A stretch of 42,247 nt of DNA. It comes from Candidatus Avelusimicrobium cornigerorum (lineage in GTDB: Bacteria > Elusimicrobiota > Elusimicrobia > Elusimicrobiales > Elusimicrobiaceae). A program made the position numbers and the translations under genes. The notes under the pieces are model-generated. The model did no database searches. It was not told where the DNA came from and saw only the letters and a list, made by a program, of their open reading frames with translations. Where the stretch lies: NCBI GenBank assembly GCA_002309715.1, contig DBXW01000002.1:188-42434 (forward strand), written 5' to 3'. The first letter of the stretch is position 1, and each line of letters opens with the position of its first letter. Of the stretch, positions 1-8,439 are shown piece by piece.

Positions 1-1326
1 ACCATTATGGAAATGGGTGCGGAAGGCACGTTTGATGTACTTTCTACTTCCGGAGACACCCAACTGGGCGGTACGGATATGGACAACGCCGTTATCAACT
101 GGATGGTAGATGAATTCCGCAAACAAACCGGTATTGATTTGTCTAAAGACAAACAAGCGGCCCAACGTTTAAAAGACGCGGCCGAAAAAGCCAAAATTGA
201 ACTTTCTACTACCATGGAAACGGACATCAACTTGCCGTTTATCTCTGCCGGAGCCGACGGCCCGAAACATTTGGAACTTAAACTTTCCCGTGCTAAATTG
301 GAGAGTTTGGTTGATGACATTGTCAAACGCTGCGGCAAATCTGTCAATCAAGCGCTTTCGGATGCCAAATTATCCGCCAGCCAAATTGACCGCATTATTT
401 TGGTCGGCGGTCCGACTCGTATGCCGATTGTGCAAAAATATGTGGAAGATCTCGTCGGCAAAAAGATTGAACGCGGCATTGATCCGATGGAGTGCGTGGC
501 AATCGGTGCGGCGGTACAAGCCGGTATTTTAACGGGTGAAGTAAAAGACGTGCTTTTGTTAGACGTTACGCCGTTGTCGCTTGGGTTGGAAACCTTGGGC
601 GGCGTGTGCACGCGTTTGATTGAACGCAACACCACGATCCCGGTAAAGAAAACGCAAATTTTCTCTACCGCGTCTGACAACCAACCGGCCGTAACCATTA
701 ACGTCTTGCAAGGCGAACGCCCGATGGCTAAAGACAACGTGCCGCTCGGTAAATTTGACTTAGACGGTATCCCGCCGGCTCCGCGCGGCGTGCCACAAAT
801 TGAAGTGACGTTTGATATTGACGCCAACGGTATTTTAAACGTGTCCGCGAAAGATTTGGGTACGCAAAAAGAACAACACATTACAATCAGTTCGCCCAAT
901 AAACTCAGCGACAGCGAAGTAGAGAAGTTTGTAAAAGACGCCGAAAAATTCGCCGAGGAAGACAAAAAACACAAAGAAGTAATTGAAGCCAAAAACCAAG
1001 GCGACGGCGTTTTGTATCAAACGGAAAAAGCGCTTAAAGATTACGGTGATAAAGTCAGCCAAGAAGAACGCGGCAAGATTGACCAAGCGTTAAATGACTT
1101 GCGCGACGCGCTCAAAGGCGATGACGTAGCCCGCATCAAATCAGCCACTGACGCGGCTTTACAAGCCGGCCAAAAGTTAGGCGAAGCGATGTATAAAGAC
1201 GCACAAGCCAAACAACAGGCCCAAGGCGCGCAAGCCGGAGCCCAACCGGGCGCCGACCAAGCACAAGCCAACGCCAACGGCGGCAACAAAGAAGATGTCG
1301 TTGAAGCCGAAGTGGTAGATAAATAA
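1..1326 (+). CDS. dnaK: Chaperone DnaK (Hsp70), 3' part only
   Basis: ATP-dependent cytosolic chaperone that binds exposed hydrophobic segments with DnaJ and GrpE. The frame is open from base 1, so the 5' end lies outside the window. About 441 residues remain, beginning near residue 205 of a typical 640-residue DnaK. Visible parts are the end of the nucleotide-binding domain (GDTQLGG; ILVGGPTRMP), the linker and start of the substrate-binding domain (VLLLDVTPLSLGLETLGG), and the helical lid. A Gln/Ala-rich tail ends in EDVVEAEVVDK, like the usual acidic DnaK C-terminus. A hairpin terminator follows 28 bases after the stop. The DnaK-specific sequence is continuous and I see no frameshift. Upstream partners such as grpE are not in view. 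Confidence 0.98.
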   Translation, partial: TIMEMGAEGTFDVLSTSGDTQLGGTDMDNAVINWMVDEFRKQTGIDLSKDKQAAQRLKDAAEKAKIELSTTMETDINLPFISAGADGPKHLELKLSRAKLESLVDDIVKRCGKSVNQALSDAKLSASQIDRIILVGGPTRMPIVQKYVEDLVGKKIERGIDPMECVAIGAAVQAGILTGEVKDVLLLDVTPLSLGLETLGGVCTRLIERNTTIPVKKTQIFSTASDNQPAVTINVLQGERPMAKDNVPLGKFDLDGIPPAPRGVPQIEVTFDIDANGILNVSAKDLGTQKEQHITISSPNKLSDSEVEKFVKDAEKFAEEDKKHKEVIEAKNQGDGVLYQTEKALKDYGDKVSQEERGKIDQALNDLRDALKGDDVARIKSATDAALQAGQKLGEAMYKDAQAKQQAQGAQAGAQPGADQAQANANGGNKEDVVEAEVVDK

Positions 1327-1353
1327 GCGTTGTTCTTACGTTCTGCAATTCAC

Positions 1354-1390
1354 AACGGGGTAGTAACTTATAGTTACTGCCCCGTTTGCT
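1354..1390 (+). terminator. Intrinsic terminator after dnaK
   Basis: Two 14-base arms (1354-1367 and 1373-1386) pair completely apart from one G-U wobble, around a five-base loop. A short, imperfect T-rich stretch follows. It separates dnaK from the rsmE promoter. Confidence 0.85.
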
Positions 1391-1419
1391 TGTAAGGGCT
1401 AACCCTTCCCCAAATTTAC

Positions 1420-1431
1420 TACAATATCTAT
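1420..1431 (+). promoter_or_regulatory. -10 element of rsmE, predicted leaderless start
   Basis: TACAAT at 1420-1425 is followed by exactly six bases and then the ATG of rsmE. With the usual -10 to +1 distance, transcription would begin at the start codon. No Shine-Dalgarno sequence lies in the short gap. I see no convincing -35. Confidence 0.6.
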
Positions 1432-2127
1432 ATGCCACAGTATTTTGCGGATATCAAAGAAAAAGAGTTTTTTCTCTTGGATGACGAGGCCCACCACGCC
1501 GCGTGTGTGGCGCGTCATAAAGAGGGGGATACGATACTTGTTTTTGACGGTACCGGCCGACAGTGCGACGCGCGTATTGATAAAATTCAAAAAAATTTTG
1601 TGCGCGGCACGCTGTTACACGAGCGCGAAGTGCGCCGCGTACCGCTGCAAATTACCCTTTGCTTTGTGCCTAATTCCCGCGTGGGGCTGGAAGAAGTGTT
1701 AGACAAATGCACGCAGTTAGGTGTTAGTGCTTTCCAGCCGATTATATCCGCTCGCAGTGAGTACGACGTAACTAAAAAATGGGAAGAAAAACAAACCCGC
1801 TGGCATCAAATTTGTCTCGGTGCTTGTAAACAATGTAACACGCCTTTTTTACCGCAGTTGTTGCCGCCGACCACCTTTGAAAAATCACTTGCTGAAAAAA
1901 CGCCCGCCCTAATTACCTACGAGGCCGAACCCACTCACACGATTTTTTGGGGTTTTGAACAAATCGGCTCTCCGCAAAAATTACGCGTATTTGTCGGCCC
2001 GGCGGGCGGTTGGACCAAAGACGAAATTTCGCTGGCGGCCACGCGTCACGTTCCGGCAGTTACGCTGGGGGTAAACATTTTGCGGGCCGAAACGGCGTGT
2101 ATTGCCGCGTGTGCTAAACTGTTATGA
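1432..2127 (+). CDS. rsmE: 16S rRNA (uracil(1498)-N3)-methyltransferase RsmE
   Basis: SAM-dependent SPOUT-class methyltransferase that methylates U1498 of 16S rRNA. The 231-residue product has the family length of about 240. It shows a glycine-rich loop GPAGGWTKDE near residues 187-197 (usually GPEGGFSxxE) and the C-terminal knot motif LGVNILRAETA near 212-222. The mid-protein stretch LDKCTQLGVSAFQPI is also typical of RsmE. Its ATG is only six bases from a -10 hexamer and has no ribosome-binding site. It overlaps mtaB by four bases (ATGA), so the two are probably one transcript. Confidence 0.93.
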   Translation: MPQYFADIKEKEFFLLDDEAHHAACVARHKEGDTILVFDGTGRQCDARIDKIQKNFVRGTLLHEREVRRVPLQITLCFVPNSRVGLEEVLDKCTQLGVSAFQPIISARSEYDVTKKWEEKQTRWHQICLGACKQCNTPFLPQLLPPTTFEKSLAEKTPALITYEAEPTHTIFWGFEQIGSPQKLRVFVGPAGGWTKDEISLAATRHVPAVTLGVNILRAETACIAACAKLL

Positions 2128-3359
2128 CTTCTTTTTTTATCAAAACCTTCGGTTGCCGGGTTAATCAAGTGGAAAGCCAAGCGTTATTGGAAGATTTTTT
2201 ACGCCACGGTTTTACGCCGGCCGAGCGTTTTGAAAAAGCCGATATTTGTGTGTTAAATACGTGCACGGTAACTCATCAAGCCGATAAAGATGTGGAAAAG
2301 TTAATCCGCCAGATTTTGCGCCGAAATCCTACCACGCGGCTTGTATTAACCGGGTGTTACGCCGCCGCACATAAAACGCATATTCAGGGAATTTTTCCGC
2401 AAGCGGAAATTGTAGGAAAATATGAGTTGGGCCGCGTGCTTTTTAACGAAGACGACATTTGTTGGACCGTCTCCGGCCACGAAGGCCACAGCCGCGCTTT
2501 TATTAAAATTCAAGATGGGTGCGACTGTTTTTGTTCGTATTGCATAGTTCCTTTTGCCCGAAGTGAAAAGCGCTCTAAACCGCTTAAAGATGTGTTGGCG
2601 GAAATCCGAAATCTTGTGAAAAACGGCTTTGCCGAAATTGTGCTTACGGGCATCAATATCGGCAATTACAAATGCCCGCAAACGGGTGCCGATTTGGCGG
2701 ATCTTTGTAAAGAAATTGCCCAAGAGCCGGGCGATTTTCGTGTACGGTTTTCGTCTATAGAACTTCAAACGGTTGATGACGGTATTATTAACGCCATGAA
2801 ACATTTTCCCGCGCGGTTTTGTAATTATTTCCACTTGCCGCTACAAGCCGGATGCGACAGCGTACTAAAGGCTATGAACCGCCATTACGATACGGCGGCG
2901 TATGCCGCGCGCGTGAAAGATTTGCGCGAAAATGTACCCGGTATCGGCATTTTTGCCGACGTAATTGCCGGGTTCCCCACTGAAACGGAAAAAGATTTTG
3001 AAAAAACGGTGGAATTTATCCGTAAGCAACAACTTTCCGGCCTACACGTATTTAGTTATTCCCCGCGTCCCGGCACCAAAGCCGCCGAATTGCCGCAATT
3101 ATCTGCCGAAGAAATCAAACGTCGGGCCGAAATTTTGCGTGCGCTTGATAAAAACTTACGTGAAAGTTTTGCCGCGTCTTTGGTAGGTAGCGAACAAACG
3201 GTGTTTATAGAGGAATATAAAGAAGATCAAACGCGCGGGATAACGTCTAATTTCCAAACCGTTTTGATTGAAAACGCCCCCGAAAATTTACACGGGCTCG
3301 TGCGCGTGCAACTTACCCGCGCACAAGGCGCTTTGGTGTTTGGGGAAGTTATCTGTTAG
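2124..3359 (+). CDS. mtaB: tRNA t6A37 methylthiotransferase, MtaB type
   Basis: Radical-SAM enzyme of the MiaB/MtaB family, which adds a methylthio group to modified A37 of tRNA. The N-terminal cluster ligands are Cys11 (FGCRVNQ), Cys47 (NTCTVT) and Cys78 (TGCYA). The radical-SAM triad is Cys133-x3-Cys137-x2-Cys140, with an additional Cys135 inside it. The KTFGCRVNQVES opening resembles MtaB (KTLGCKVNQ-like) more than MiaB or RimO. The length (411 residues) is slightly shorter than many members, and the C-terminal TRAM-like region is compact. It is translationally coupled to rsmE by a 4-base overlap, pairing two RNA-modification genes. Confidence 0.9.
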   Translation: MTSFFIKTFGCRVNQVESQALLEDFLRHGFTPAERFEKADICVLNTCTVTHQADKDVEKLIRQILRRNPTTRLVLTGCYAAAHKTHIQGIFPQAEIVGKYELGRVLFNEDDICWTVSGHEGHSRAFIKIQDGCDCFCSYCIVPFARSEKRSKPLKDVLAEIRNLVKNGFAEIVLTGINIGNYKCPQTGADLADLCKEIAQEPGDFRVRFSSIELQTVDDGIINAMKHFPARFCNYFHLPLQAGCDSVLKAMNRHYDTAAYAARVKDLRENVPGIGIFADVIAGFPTETEKDFEKTVEFIRKQQLSGLHVFSYSPRPGTKAAELPQLSAEEIKRRAEILRALDKNLRESFAASLVGSEQTVFIEEYKEDQTRGITSNFQTVLIENAPENLHGLVRVQLTRAQGALVFGEVIC

Positions 3360-3399
3360 CCGGGTTTTAGGAAGTAAAATAGCATCCCTTTTATTTTTT

Positions 3400-3408
3400 T
3401 GCTATAAT
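3400..3408 (+). promoter_or_regulatory. Extended -10 promoter of glmU operon
   Basis: TGCTATAAT at 3400-3408 is a perfect TATAAT hexamer with the TGn extension. The predicted start near 3415 would leave a leader of about 38 bases before the glmU ATG. No good -35 is visible. A T-rich stretch precedes it. Confidence 0.7.
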
Positions 3409-3452
3409 ATTTATAGAAATTTTGATTCTTTTTTAGGCAAGAGTTAAACAAA

Positions 3453-4856
3453 ATGGTAGCCAAAAAAAATCTGTGTGTACTTATTCTCGCGGCCGGTAAA
3501 GGCACGCGCATGAAATCTTCCCTTCCCAAACCGTTACACGCGGTTTGCGGAACTCCGATTATATCCTATATTTTAAAGGCTGCCCAGGCACTAGGCCCGG
3601 CGGCTATCGGCGTTGTGGTCGGGCACGAATCGGCCCAGGTAATAGAGGCTGTCAAGGCCGGTCTTTCGTCGTGGGGTGTGACGGCCCCGGTCGTATTTAT
3701 AGAACAAAAAGAACTTACCGGCTCGGGCTCTGCGGTTAAAGCCGCCTTACCGCTTTTGCAAAAATTTGAACAAGTCTTAATCTTAAACGGAGATACACCG
3801 CTTTTATCCGCCCAAACCTTGCAGCAAATGATGGATGATTTTTCTGCCAAGCGCAGCGCCGCTACGGTACTAAGCGTGAGCGTGCCTAATCCGTACGGAT
3901 ATGGGCGTATCGTACGCAACATGCAAGGCGATTTTGAGTCTATTGTGGAAGAAGTAGACGCTGATGCGGAAACCAGAAAAATTACCGAAATCAATAGCGG
4001 TATGTACGTTTTTAACTCCAAACTGTTACAAGCGGCCCTTTCCCAACTATTGCCGCAAGGGCCTAAAAACGAATACTATTTGACCGACACCCTTTACTTT
4101 ATTAAACAAATGAACGAACCGGTATGTGTTTTTACCGCGCCGGACTTTACCGAGGCGCTGGGTGTAAACAGCAAAGCGCAACTGGCCGAGGCCAACCAAA
4201 TTCTGCGCGCCCGTGTGGCCGTGCGTTTAATGGAAGAAGGCGTCACGCTTATTAACCCGCAAGATGTGTATATAGACGACACGGTTAAAATCGGTGCGGA
4301 TACTATTATTTATCCCGGTACGTATATTTTAGGAAAAACCGTTATCGGTAAAAACTGCCACATTGAAGGCGGTGTGTATATAAAGGATTCTACAATTGCC
4401 GATAACGTAACGCTTAAAATGGGCACCTATATAGAAGAATCTACCGTAGAAGAAACGTGCCAACTCGGGCCGTACGCACACTTGCGTCCGCAATCGGTTT
4501 TGAAAAAGGGTGCCAAAGTGGGCAATTTTAGCGAAGTTAAAAAATCTGTTATCGGGGAAGGTTCTAAAGTTAATCATCTCAGTTATATCGGGGATACGCA
4601 AATGGGTGCCGGGGTAAATGTCGGTGCGGGAACCATTACCTGTAATTATGACGGTAAAAACAAACATCAAACCGTCATAGAGGACCACGTGTTTGTGGGC
4701 TCTAACGTCAATTTTGTAGCGCCGGTTACAGTACGGAAATATGCCAAAATCGGTGCGGGGTCTACCATTACAAAAGAGGTGCCGGCTAAATCTCTGGGTA
4801 TCGCCCGCTCGCGCCAGGTTGTATTAGAAAACAAAGGTGTCAAAGAAAATGACTAA
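3453..4856 (+). CDS. glmU: Bifunctional GlmU: N-acetylglucosamine-1-P uridyltransferase / glucosamine-1-P acetyltransferase
   Basis: Makes UDP-GlcNAc, the precursor of peptidoglycan and lipid A, in the cytoplasm. The 467-residue product has the full bifunctional length. The N-terminal pyrophosphorylase domain has the nucleotide-binding motif LAAGKGTRMKSSLPKPLH near residues 11-28. The C-terminal half is a left-handed beta-helix of hexapeptide repeats, with LGPYAHLRP and GAGTITCNYDGKNKHQT typical of the acetyltransferase site. The start is supported by the -10 about 45 bases upstream; its ribosome-binding site (AAGAG, about ten bases away) is weak. The end overlaps prs by eight bases. The order glmU-prs-rplY-pth is widespread in bacteria. 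Confidence 0.97.
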   Translation: MVAKKNLCVLILAAGKGTRMKSSLPKPLHAVCGTPIISYILKAAQALGPAAIGVVVGHESAQVIEAVKAGLSSWGVTAPVVFIEQKELTGSGSAVKAALPLLQKFEQVLILNGDTPLLSAQTLQQMMDDFSAKRSAATVLSVSVPNPYGYGRIVRNMQGDFESIVEEVDADAETRKITEINSGMYVFNSKLLQAALSQLLPQGPKNEYYLTDTLYFIKQMNEPVCVFTAPDFTEALGVNSKAQLAEANQILRARVAVRLMEEGVTLINPQDVYIDDTVKIGADTIIYPGTYILGKTVIGKNCHIEGGVYIKDSTIADNVTLKMGTYIEESTVEETCQLGPYAHLRPQSVLKKGAKVGNFSEVKKSVIGEGSKVNHLSYIGDTQMGAGVNVGAGTITCNYDGKNKHQTVIEDHVFVGSNVNFVAPVTVRKYAKIGAGSTITKEVPAKSLGIARSRQVVLENKGVKEND

Positions 4857-5793
4857 AAGTGTAAATGGTGATTTACGGATTTTTTCGGGCAATGCCAACA
4901 TTGCCTTGGCGCAAAAAATTTGCGAACACTTAAATATGGAATTGGGCAAATTGCGCGTGGAACGTTTTGCTGACGGCGAAATTGATGTGCAGATTTTGGA
5001 AAGTGTCCGCGCGCACGATTGCTATATCATCCAACCTACTTGTCCGCCGGTCAATGAAAGTTTGATGGAACTTTTGATTATGATTGATGCCTTTAAGCGC
5101 GCCAGTGCGGGTAAAATTACCGCGGTTATCCCGTATTTCGGGTATGCCCGGGCCGACCGCAAGGCTTCGCCTCGCGTGCCGATAACGGCTAAACTGGCCA
5201 GCAATCTTATTACCGAGGCCGGAGCCGACCGTATTATGACGGTAGATTTGCACGCCGGGCAAATACAGGGATTTTTTGATATTCCGGTGGATCACTTGCG
5301 GGCACGTAAAGTATTTTTTGATTATTTCAAAGATTTTAATCACAAAGATATTGTGGTTATTTCGCCGGATGTGGGCGGAGTGGAACGCGCCCGCAAATTT
5401 GCCGCCCGCATAGATGCGGGGCTTGTTATTATTGATAAACGCCGCCCTAAACCCAACGAAGCAGTGGTTTACAATGTTATTGGCGACGTAAAGGATAAAA
5501 TAGCCATCATTTTTGATGATATCGTGGATACGGCCGGTACGCTGACGACCGTAGCCCAAAAAATCAAAGAACGCGGTGCGCGGGAAATCTATGCGGTGTG
5601 TACGCATGGGCTGCTGTCCCGCAACGCCATGGACCGGATCAATAAGTCCGATATCAAGAAGTTAATTATTTCCGATTCACTTCCGATACGTGACTTAGGA
5701 CCGAAAGTAGATGTGCTGTCGGTTTCGTATTTACTCGCGGACGCGATTAAACGTAACCACGACGGCCGCTCTATCAGCGATATGTTTAATTAA
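4849..5793 (+). CDS. prs: Ribose-phosphate pyrophosphokinase (PRPP synthetase)
   Basis: Converts ribose 5-phosphate and ATP to PRPP for nucleotide, His and Trp synthesis. At 314 residues it matches the usual length of about 315. Visible family motifs are DLHAGQIQGFFDIPVDHL (flexible loop and metal-binding region) and the PRPP-binding loop DDIVDTAGTL. The ATG at 4849 is chosen over an earlier in-frame codon because it gives the standard N-terminus (MTKSVNGDLRIFSGNAN) and has AGGTG upstream. It overlaps the end of glmU by eight bases, which suggests coupled translation. Confidence 0.97.
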   Translation: MTKSVNGDLRIFSGNANIALAQKICEHLNMELGKLRVERFADGEIDVQILESVRAHDCYIIQPTCPPVNESLMELLIMIDAFKRASAGKITAVIPYFGYARADRKASPRVPITAKLASNLITEAGADRIMTVDLHAGQIQGFFDIPVDHLRARKVFFDYFKDFNHKDIVVISPDVGGVERARKFAARIDAGLVIIDKRRPKPNEAVVYNVIGDVKDKIAIIFDDIVDTAGTLTTVAQKIKERGAREIYAVCTHGLLSRNAMDRINKSDIKKLIISDSLPIRDLGPKVDVLSVSYLLADAIKRNHDGRSISDMFN

Positions 5794-5824
5794 CCCTTTT
5801 TATAAAGGAACTTGGAGGAAACAC

Positions 5825-6517
5825 ATGGAGAAAGTAACAATACAAGCCACATCCCGTGAAGGGATTGGCGTTAAAGGGGCACTCTCGCAAATTCGTGCGG
5901 AGAAAAAAGTCCCGGCCGTAGTATACGGCGGTCACAAAGACCCTGCTAGCATTACCGTAGCCGTAAAAGATTTGGAAAAAATCATGAAAGCCGGTAAAAA
6001 CACCTTGGTGGAAATGACGCTTAACGGTGAAAAAGAATTGGTGCTCGTTAAAGAAGTGCAATTTCACGCAGTAACCGATAACCCGATTCACGCCGATTTC
6101 CAACGCGTGAGCATGAAAGACAAGATGGACGTGGTCGTACCGCTCAAATTGGAAGGTACGCCTGCCGACGTGGCCCAATACGGTGCTATTATTGAACACA
6201 TTTTGCGCGAAATTGAAGTCCGCGCTTTGGTCAGTGCTATTCCGCACGAAATCGTGCTTGATATTACGCCTATGACCATCAACAAAGGTCTTTTGGCCGG
6301 GGATATCAAATTGCCGCAAGGTGTAGAACTTATCACGGACGCGCAAGCGCCGGTGGTACACTTGGCCATCCCGAAAGACGATACGCCTGCTCCTGCGCCG
6401 GCTGCTGATGCGGCTGCCGCTCAACCGGAAAGTTCGTCTACCAAGGGTAAGAAAGACGAAGAAGGCAACTTGGCTAAAGACAATAAAGACGCCGCCGCCA
6501 AGGACGCCAAAAAATAA
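5825..6517 (+). CDS. rplY: 50S ribosomal protein bL25, Ctc form
   Basis: Binds 5S rRNA in the large subunit. The 230-residue product is the long CTC form: an N-terminal L25 domain (about residues 1-95) followed by the TL5/CTC beta domain. A low-complexity Ala/Pro then Lys/Asp/Ala tail runs from about residue 185. The ATG at 5825 has a strong TGGAGGAA ribosome-binding site; a longer upstream reading frame overlaps prs and has no such signal. It sits between prs and pth, a common position for the gene. The charged tail resembles extensions of other CTC proteins and is probably disordered. Confidence 0.95.
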   Translation: MEKVTIQATSREGIGVKGALSQIRAEKKVPAVVYGGHKDPASITVAVKDLEKIMKAGKNTLVEMTLNGEKELVLVKEVQFHAVTDNPIHADFQRVSMKDKMDVVVPLKLEGTPADVAQYGAIIEHILREIEVRALVSAIPHEIVLDITPMTINKGLLAGDIKLPQGVELITDAQAPVVHLAIPKDDTPAPAPAADAAAAQPESSSTKGKKDEEGNLAKDNKDAAAKDAKK

Positions 6518-6520
6518 TCT

Positions 6521-7081
6521 ATGGCAATTCTCCTGGCGGGCCTGGGTAACCCCGGTAACGAGTATGCGCGCACGCGCCACAACGCCGGATTTCGCGTGGT
6601 GGACTCGGCCGCAGAAAAATGGGGAGCAAGTTGGAAACCCTGGCAAAAACTGGGAGAATATGCCAAAGTTTGTATGGGCGGAACAGAGGTATATCTGTTA
6701 AAACCGCTTACTTATATGAACGAATCGGGTCGGGCTGTTAGCAGCCTGGCCCGGTTTTATAAAATCGCCCCGCAAAACTGCGTGATTTGTTTTGACGAAG
6801 TGGCACTGCCGGTCGGGCAGTTGCGCCTGCGTAAAAGCGGCTCTGCCGGCGGTCAAAAAGGTATGAAAAGCGTGATTGAGCAGTTAGGCACGCAAGACAT
6901 TGTGCGTTTGCGCGTGGGTATCGGCCCCAAGCCCGAAAAAATAGATTTAGTTAATTTTGTACTTGGTAAATTTTCCGCTGCCGACGAGGAAGTTTTAACG
7001 CCGGCTATTGAAAAAGCCGTATCTGCTTTAGAAACTTATCTTTCCCAAGGTTTAGAAAAAGCCATGGGCCAAATCAATTAG
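6521..7081 (+). CDS. pth: Peptidyl-tRNA hydrolase
   Basis: Releases peptides from peptidyl-tRNA dropped by ribosomes, recycling tRNA. The 186 residues match the family length. Catalytic and substrate residues are recognisable: Asn10 in GLGNPG, His20 in TRHNAGF, the PLTYMNESG stretch and the CFDEV segment carrying the catalytic Asp. The start lies three bases after the rplY stop. The gene ends 19 bases from the convergent glyA stop. That gap is T-rich (TTTTTTGTTTTTT) but I find no hairpin there, so termination may not be a simple stem-loop. Confidence 0.97.
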   Translation: MAILLAGLGNPGNEYARTRHNAGFRVVDSAAEKWGASWKPWQKLGEYAKVCMGGTEVYLLKPLTYMNESGRAVSSLARFYKIAPQNCVICFDEVALPVGQLRLRKSGSAGGQKGMKSVIEQLGTQDIVRLRVGIGPKPEKIDLVNFVLGKFSAADEEVLTPAIEKAVSALETYLSQGLEKAMGQIN

Positions 7082-7100
7082 TTTTTTGTTTTTTACGCTG

Positions 7101-8348
7101 TTATTTTAATTCTTCATACAGTGGAAAATTTGCCAGGAATTTTTTAACTTCCCCGGCAATTTGCACCAAGAAATTTTCGTCGTTGTGATGTGCAAGAGCC
7201 TCATCAATAAATGCGGCGATTTGTTCCATGTCTTTTTCCTTCATGCCGCGTGTGGTTACCGCAGGCGTTCCCAAACGTAGTCCGCTGGTTACAAACGGTT
7301 TTTCCGGGTCAAACGGGATTGTGTTTTTATTAGCCGTAATGCCCGCTTTGTCTAACGCGGCTTCGGCCACTTTACCCGTCATATTTTTGGAACGCAAATC
7401 TACACACATCACGTGAGAATCGGTGCCGCCAGCCACCAATCTGTATCCGCGTTTTTTTAGTGCGCTCGCCAATGCGGCGGCGTTTAGTTTTACTTGATGT
7501 TGATACGTCTTAAATTCCGGTTTTAACGCTTCGCCGAAACATACCGCCTTGGCGGCAATCACGTGCATCAACGGCCCGCCTTGCACGCCGGGGAAAACGG
7601 CGGAGTCAATGGCTTTGGCTAAACTTTCTTTGCATAAAATCAGCCCGCCGCGCGGCCCGCGTAATGTCTTGTGCGTGGTAGTGGTCACAATGTCAGCATA
7701 CGGCACGGGCGAAGGATATTCTCCGGCGGCAATTAAGCCCGCATAATGCGCCACATCACATGCTAAATAGGCGCCGCAACTGTCGGCAATTTCGCGCAAG
7801 CGTTTCCAATCAAACACGCGCGAATAGTTAGACGCGCCTGCCAAAATAAGTTTCGGTTTATGTTTTTGGGCCAATGCGGCGGCTTCGTCGTAATCAATTT
7901 CTTCGGTATCTTTGCGCACGTTCATAGCAATCATATTGTAAAGTTTGCCGGAAAAATTTAAAGGATGTCCGTGCGTTAAATGTCCGCCGTGCGAAAGATT
8001 TAATCCCAGCACCGTGTCGCCGGGTTTTAACAAGGCAAAATAAACCGCCATATTGGCTTGCGCGCCGGAGTGCGGCTGTACGTTAGCGTGTTCGGCACCG
8101 AACAATTTTTTGGCGCGCTCGCGGGCCAATGTTTCCACGATATCCACATATTCGCACCCGCCGTAGTAGCGTTTTGCGGGGTATCCTTCGGCGTATTTGT
8201 TGGTGAGAATAGAGCCTTGGGCTTGCATAACAGCCAGCGAGGTAAAATTTTCAGACGCAATCAGTTCAATGCGCTCGCGTTGGCGGGCGAGTTCTTTTTC
8301 TACGGCTTTAAAAACTTCGTTATCTATTTTTTGCAAATTCGGGTACAT
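7101..8348 (-). CDS. glyA: Serine hydroxymethyltransferase
   Basis: PLP enzyme interconverting serine and glycine while charging tetrahydrofolate with a one-carbon unit; main source of one-carbon groups for purine and thymidylate synthesis. Full length at 415 residues. The PLP-lysine motif TTTTHKTLRGPRGG is intact. Other hallmarks are YAEGYPAKRYYGGCEYVD near the N-terminus and HSGAQANMAVYFALLKPGD. The ATG has GTGAGGAAA upstream. It is transcribed alone from a promoter that overlaps that of the divergent DHS-like gene, and converges on pth. The folD-like gene that would act on its product lies at 25550-26410. Confidence 0.97.
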   Translation of the reverse strand: MYPNLQKIDNEVFKAVEKELARQRERIELIASENFTSLAVMQAQGSILTNKYAEGYPAKRYYGGCEYVDIVETLARERAKKLFGAEHANVQPHSGAQANMAVYFALLKPGDTVLGLNLSHGGHLTHGHPLNFSGKLYNMIAMNVRKDTEEIDYDEAAALAQKHKPKLILAGASNYSRVFDWKRLREIADSCGAYLACDVAHYAGLIAAGEYPSPVPYADIVTTTTHKTLRGPRGGLILCKESLAKAIDSAVFPGVQGGPLMHVIAAKAVCFGEALKPEFKTYQHQVKLNAAALASALKKRGYRLVAGGTDSHVMCVDLRSKNMTGKVAEAALDKAGITANKNTIPFDPEKPFVTSGLRLGTPAVTTRGMKEKDMEQIAAFIDEALAHHNDENFLVQIAGEVKKFLANFPLYEELK

Positions 8349-8389
8349 AATTTCCTCACATTTTTTACTATGAAAATTGCTCGTTATTT

Positions 8390-8397
8390 ACTATAAT
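8390..8397. promoter_or_regulatory. Overlapping divergent -10 elements (glyA / DHS-like gene)
   Basis: On the plus strand TATAAT is at 8392-8397. On the minus strand TATAGT is at 8395-8390. The two hexamers share four bases, so RNA polymerase probably cannot occupy both at once. Predicted starts are near 8404 (plus) and 8383 (minus). Confidence 0.55.
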
Positions 8398-8439
8398 TTA
8401 CTAAATAGGAGTTAAATTCATCAAGAGGTGCAAAAAGAA

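Noticed and set aside
348..992. Long open frame antisense to dnaK (214 residues)
   Set aside because: Lies entirely opposite a conserved gene; the frame is open because of codon bias on the other strand and shows no family motif.
5786..6646. Long open frame antisense to rplY and pth (286 residues)
   Set aside because: Opposite two conserved genes, no ribosome-binding site, no recognisable protein features.
7082..7100. Terminator between pth and glyA
   Set aside because: T-rich on the plus strand but without a hairpin that would make an intrinsic terminator.
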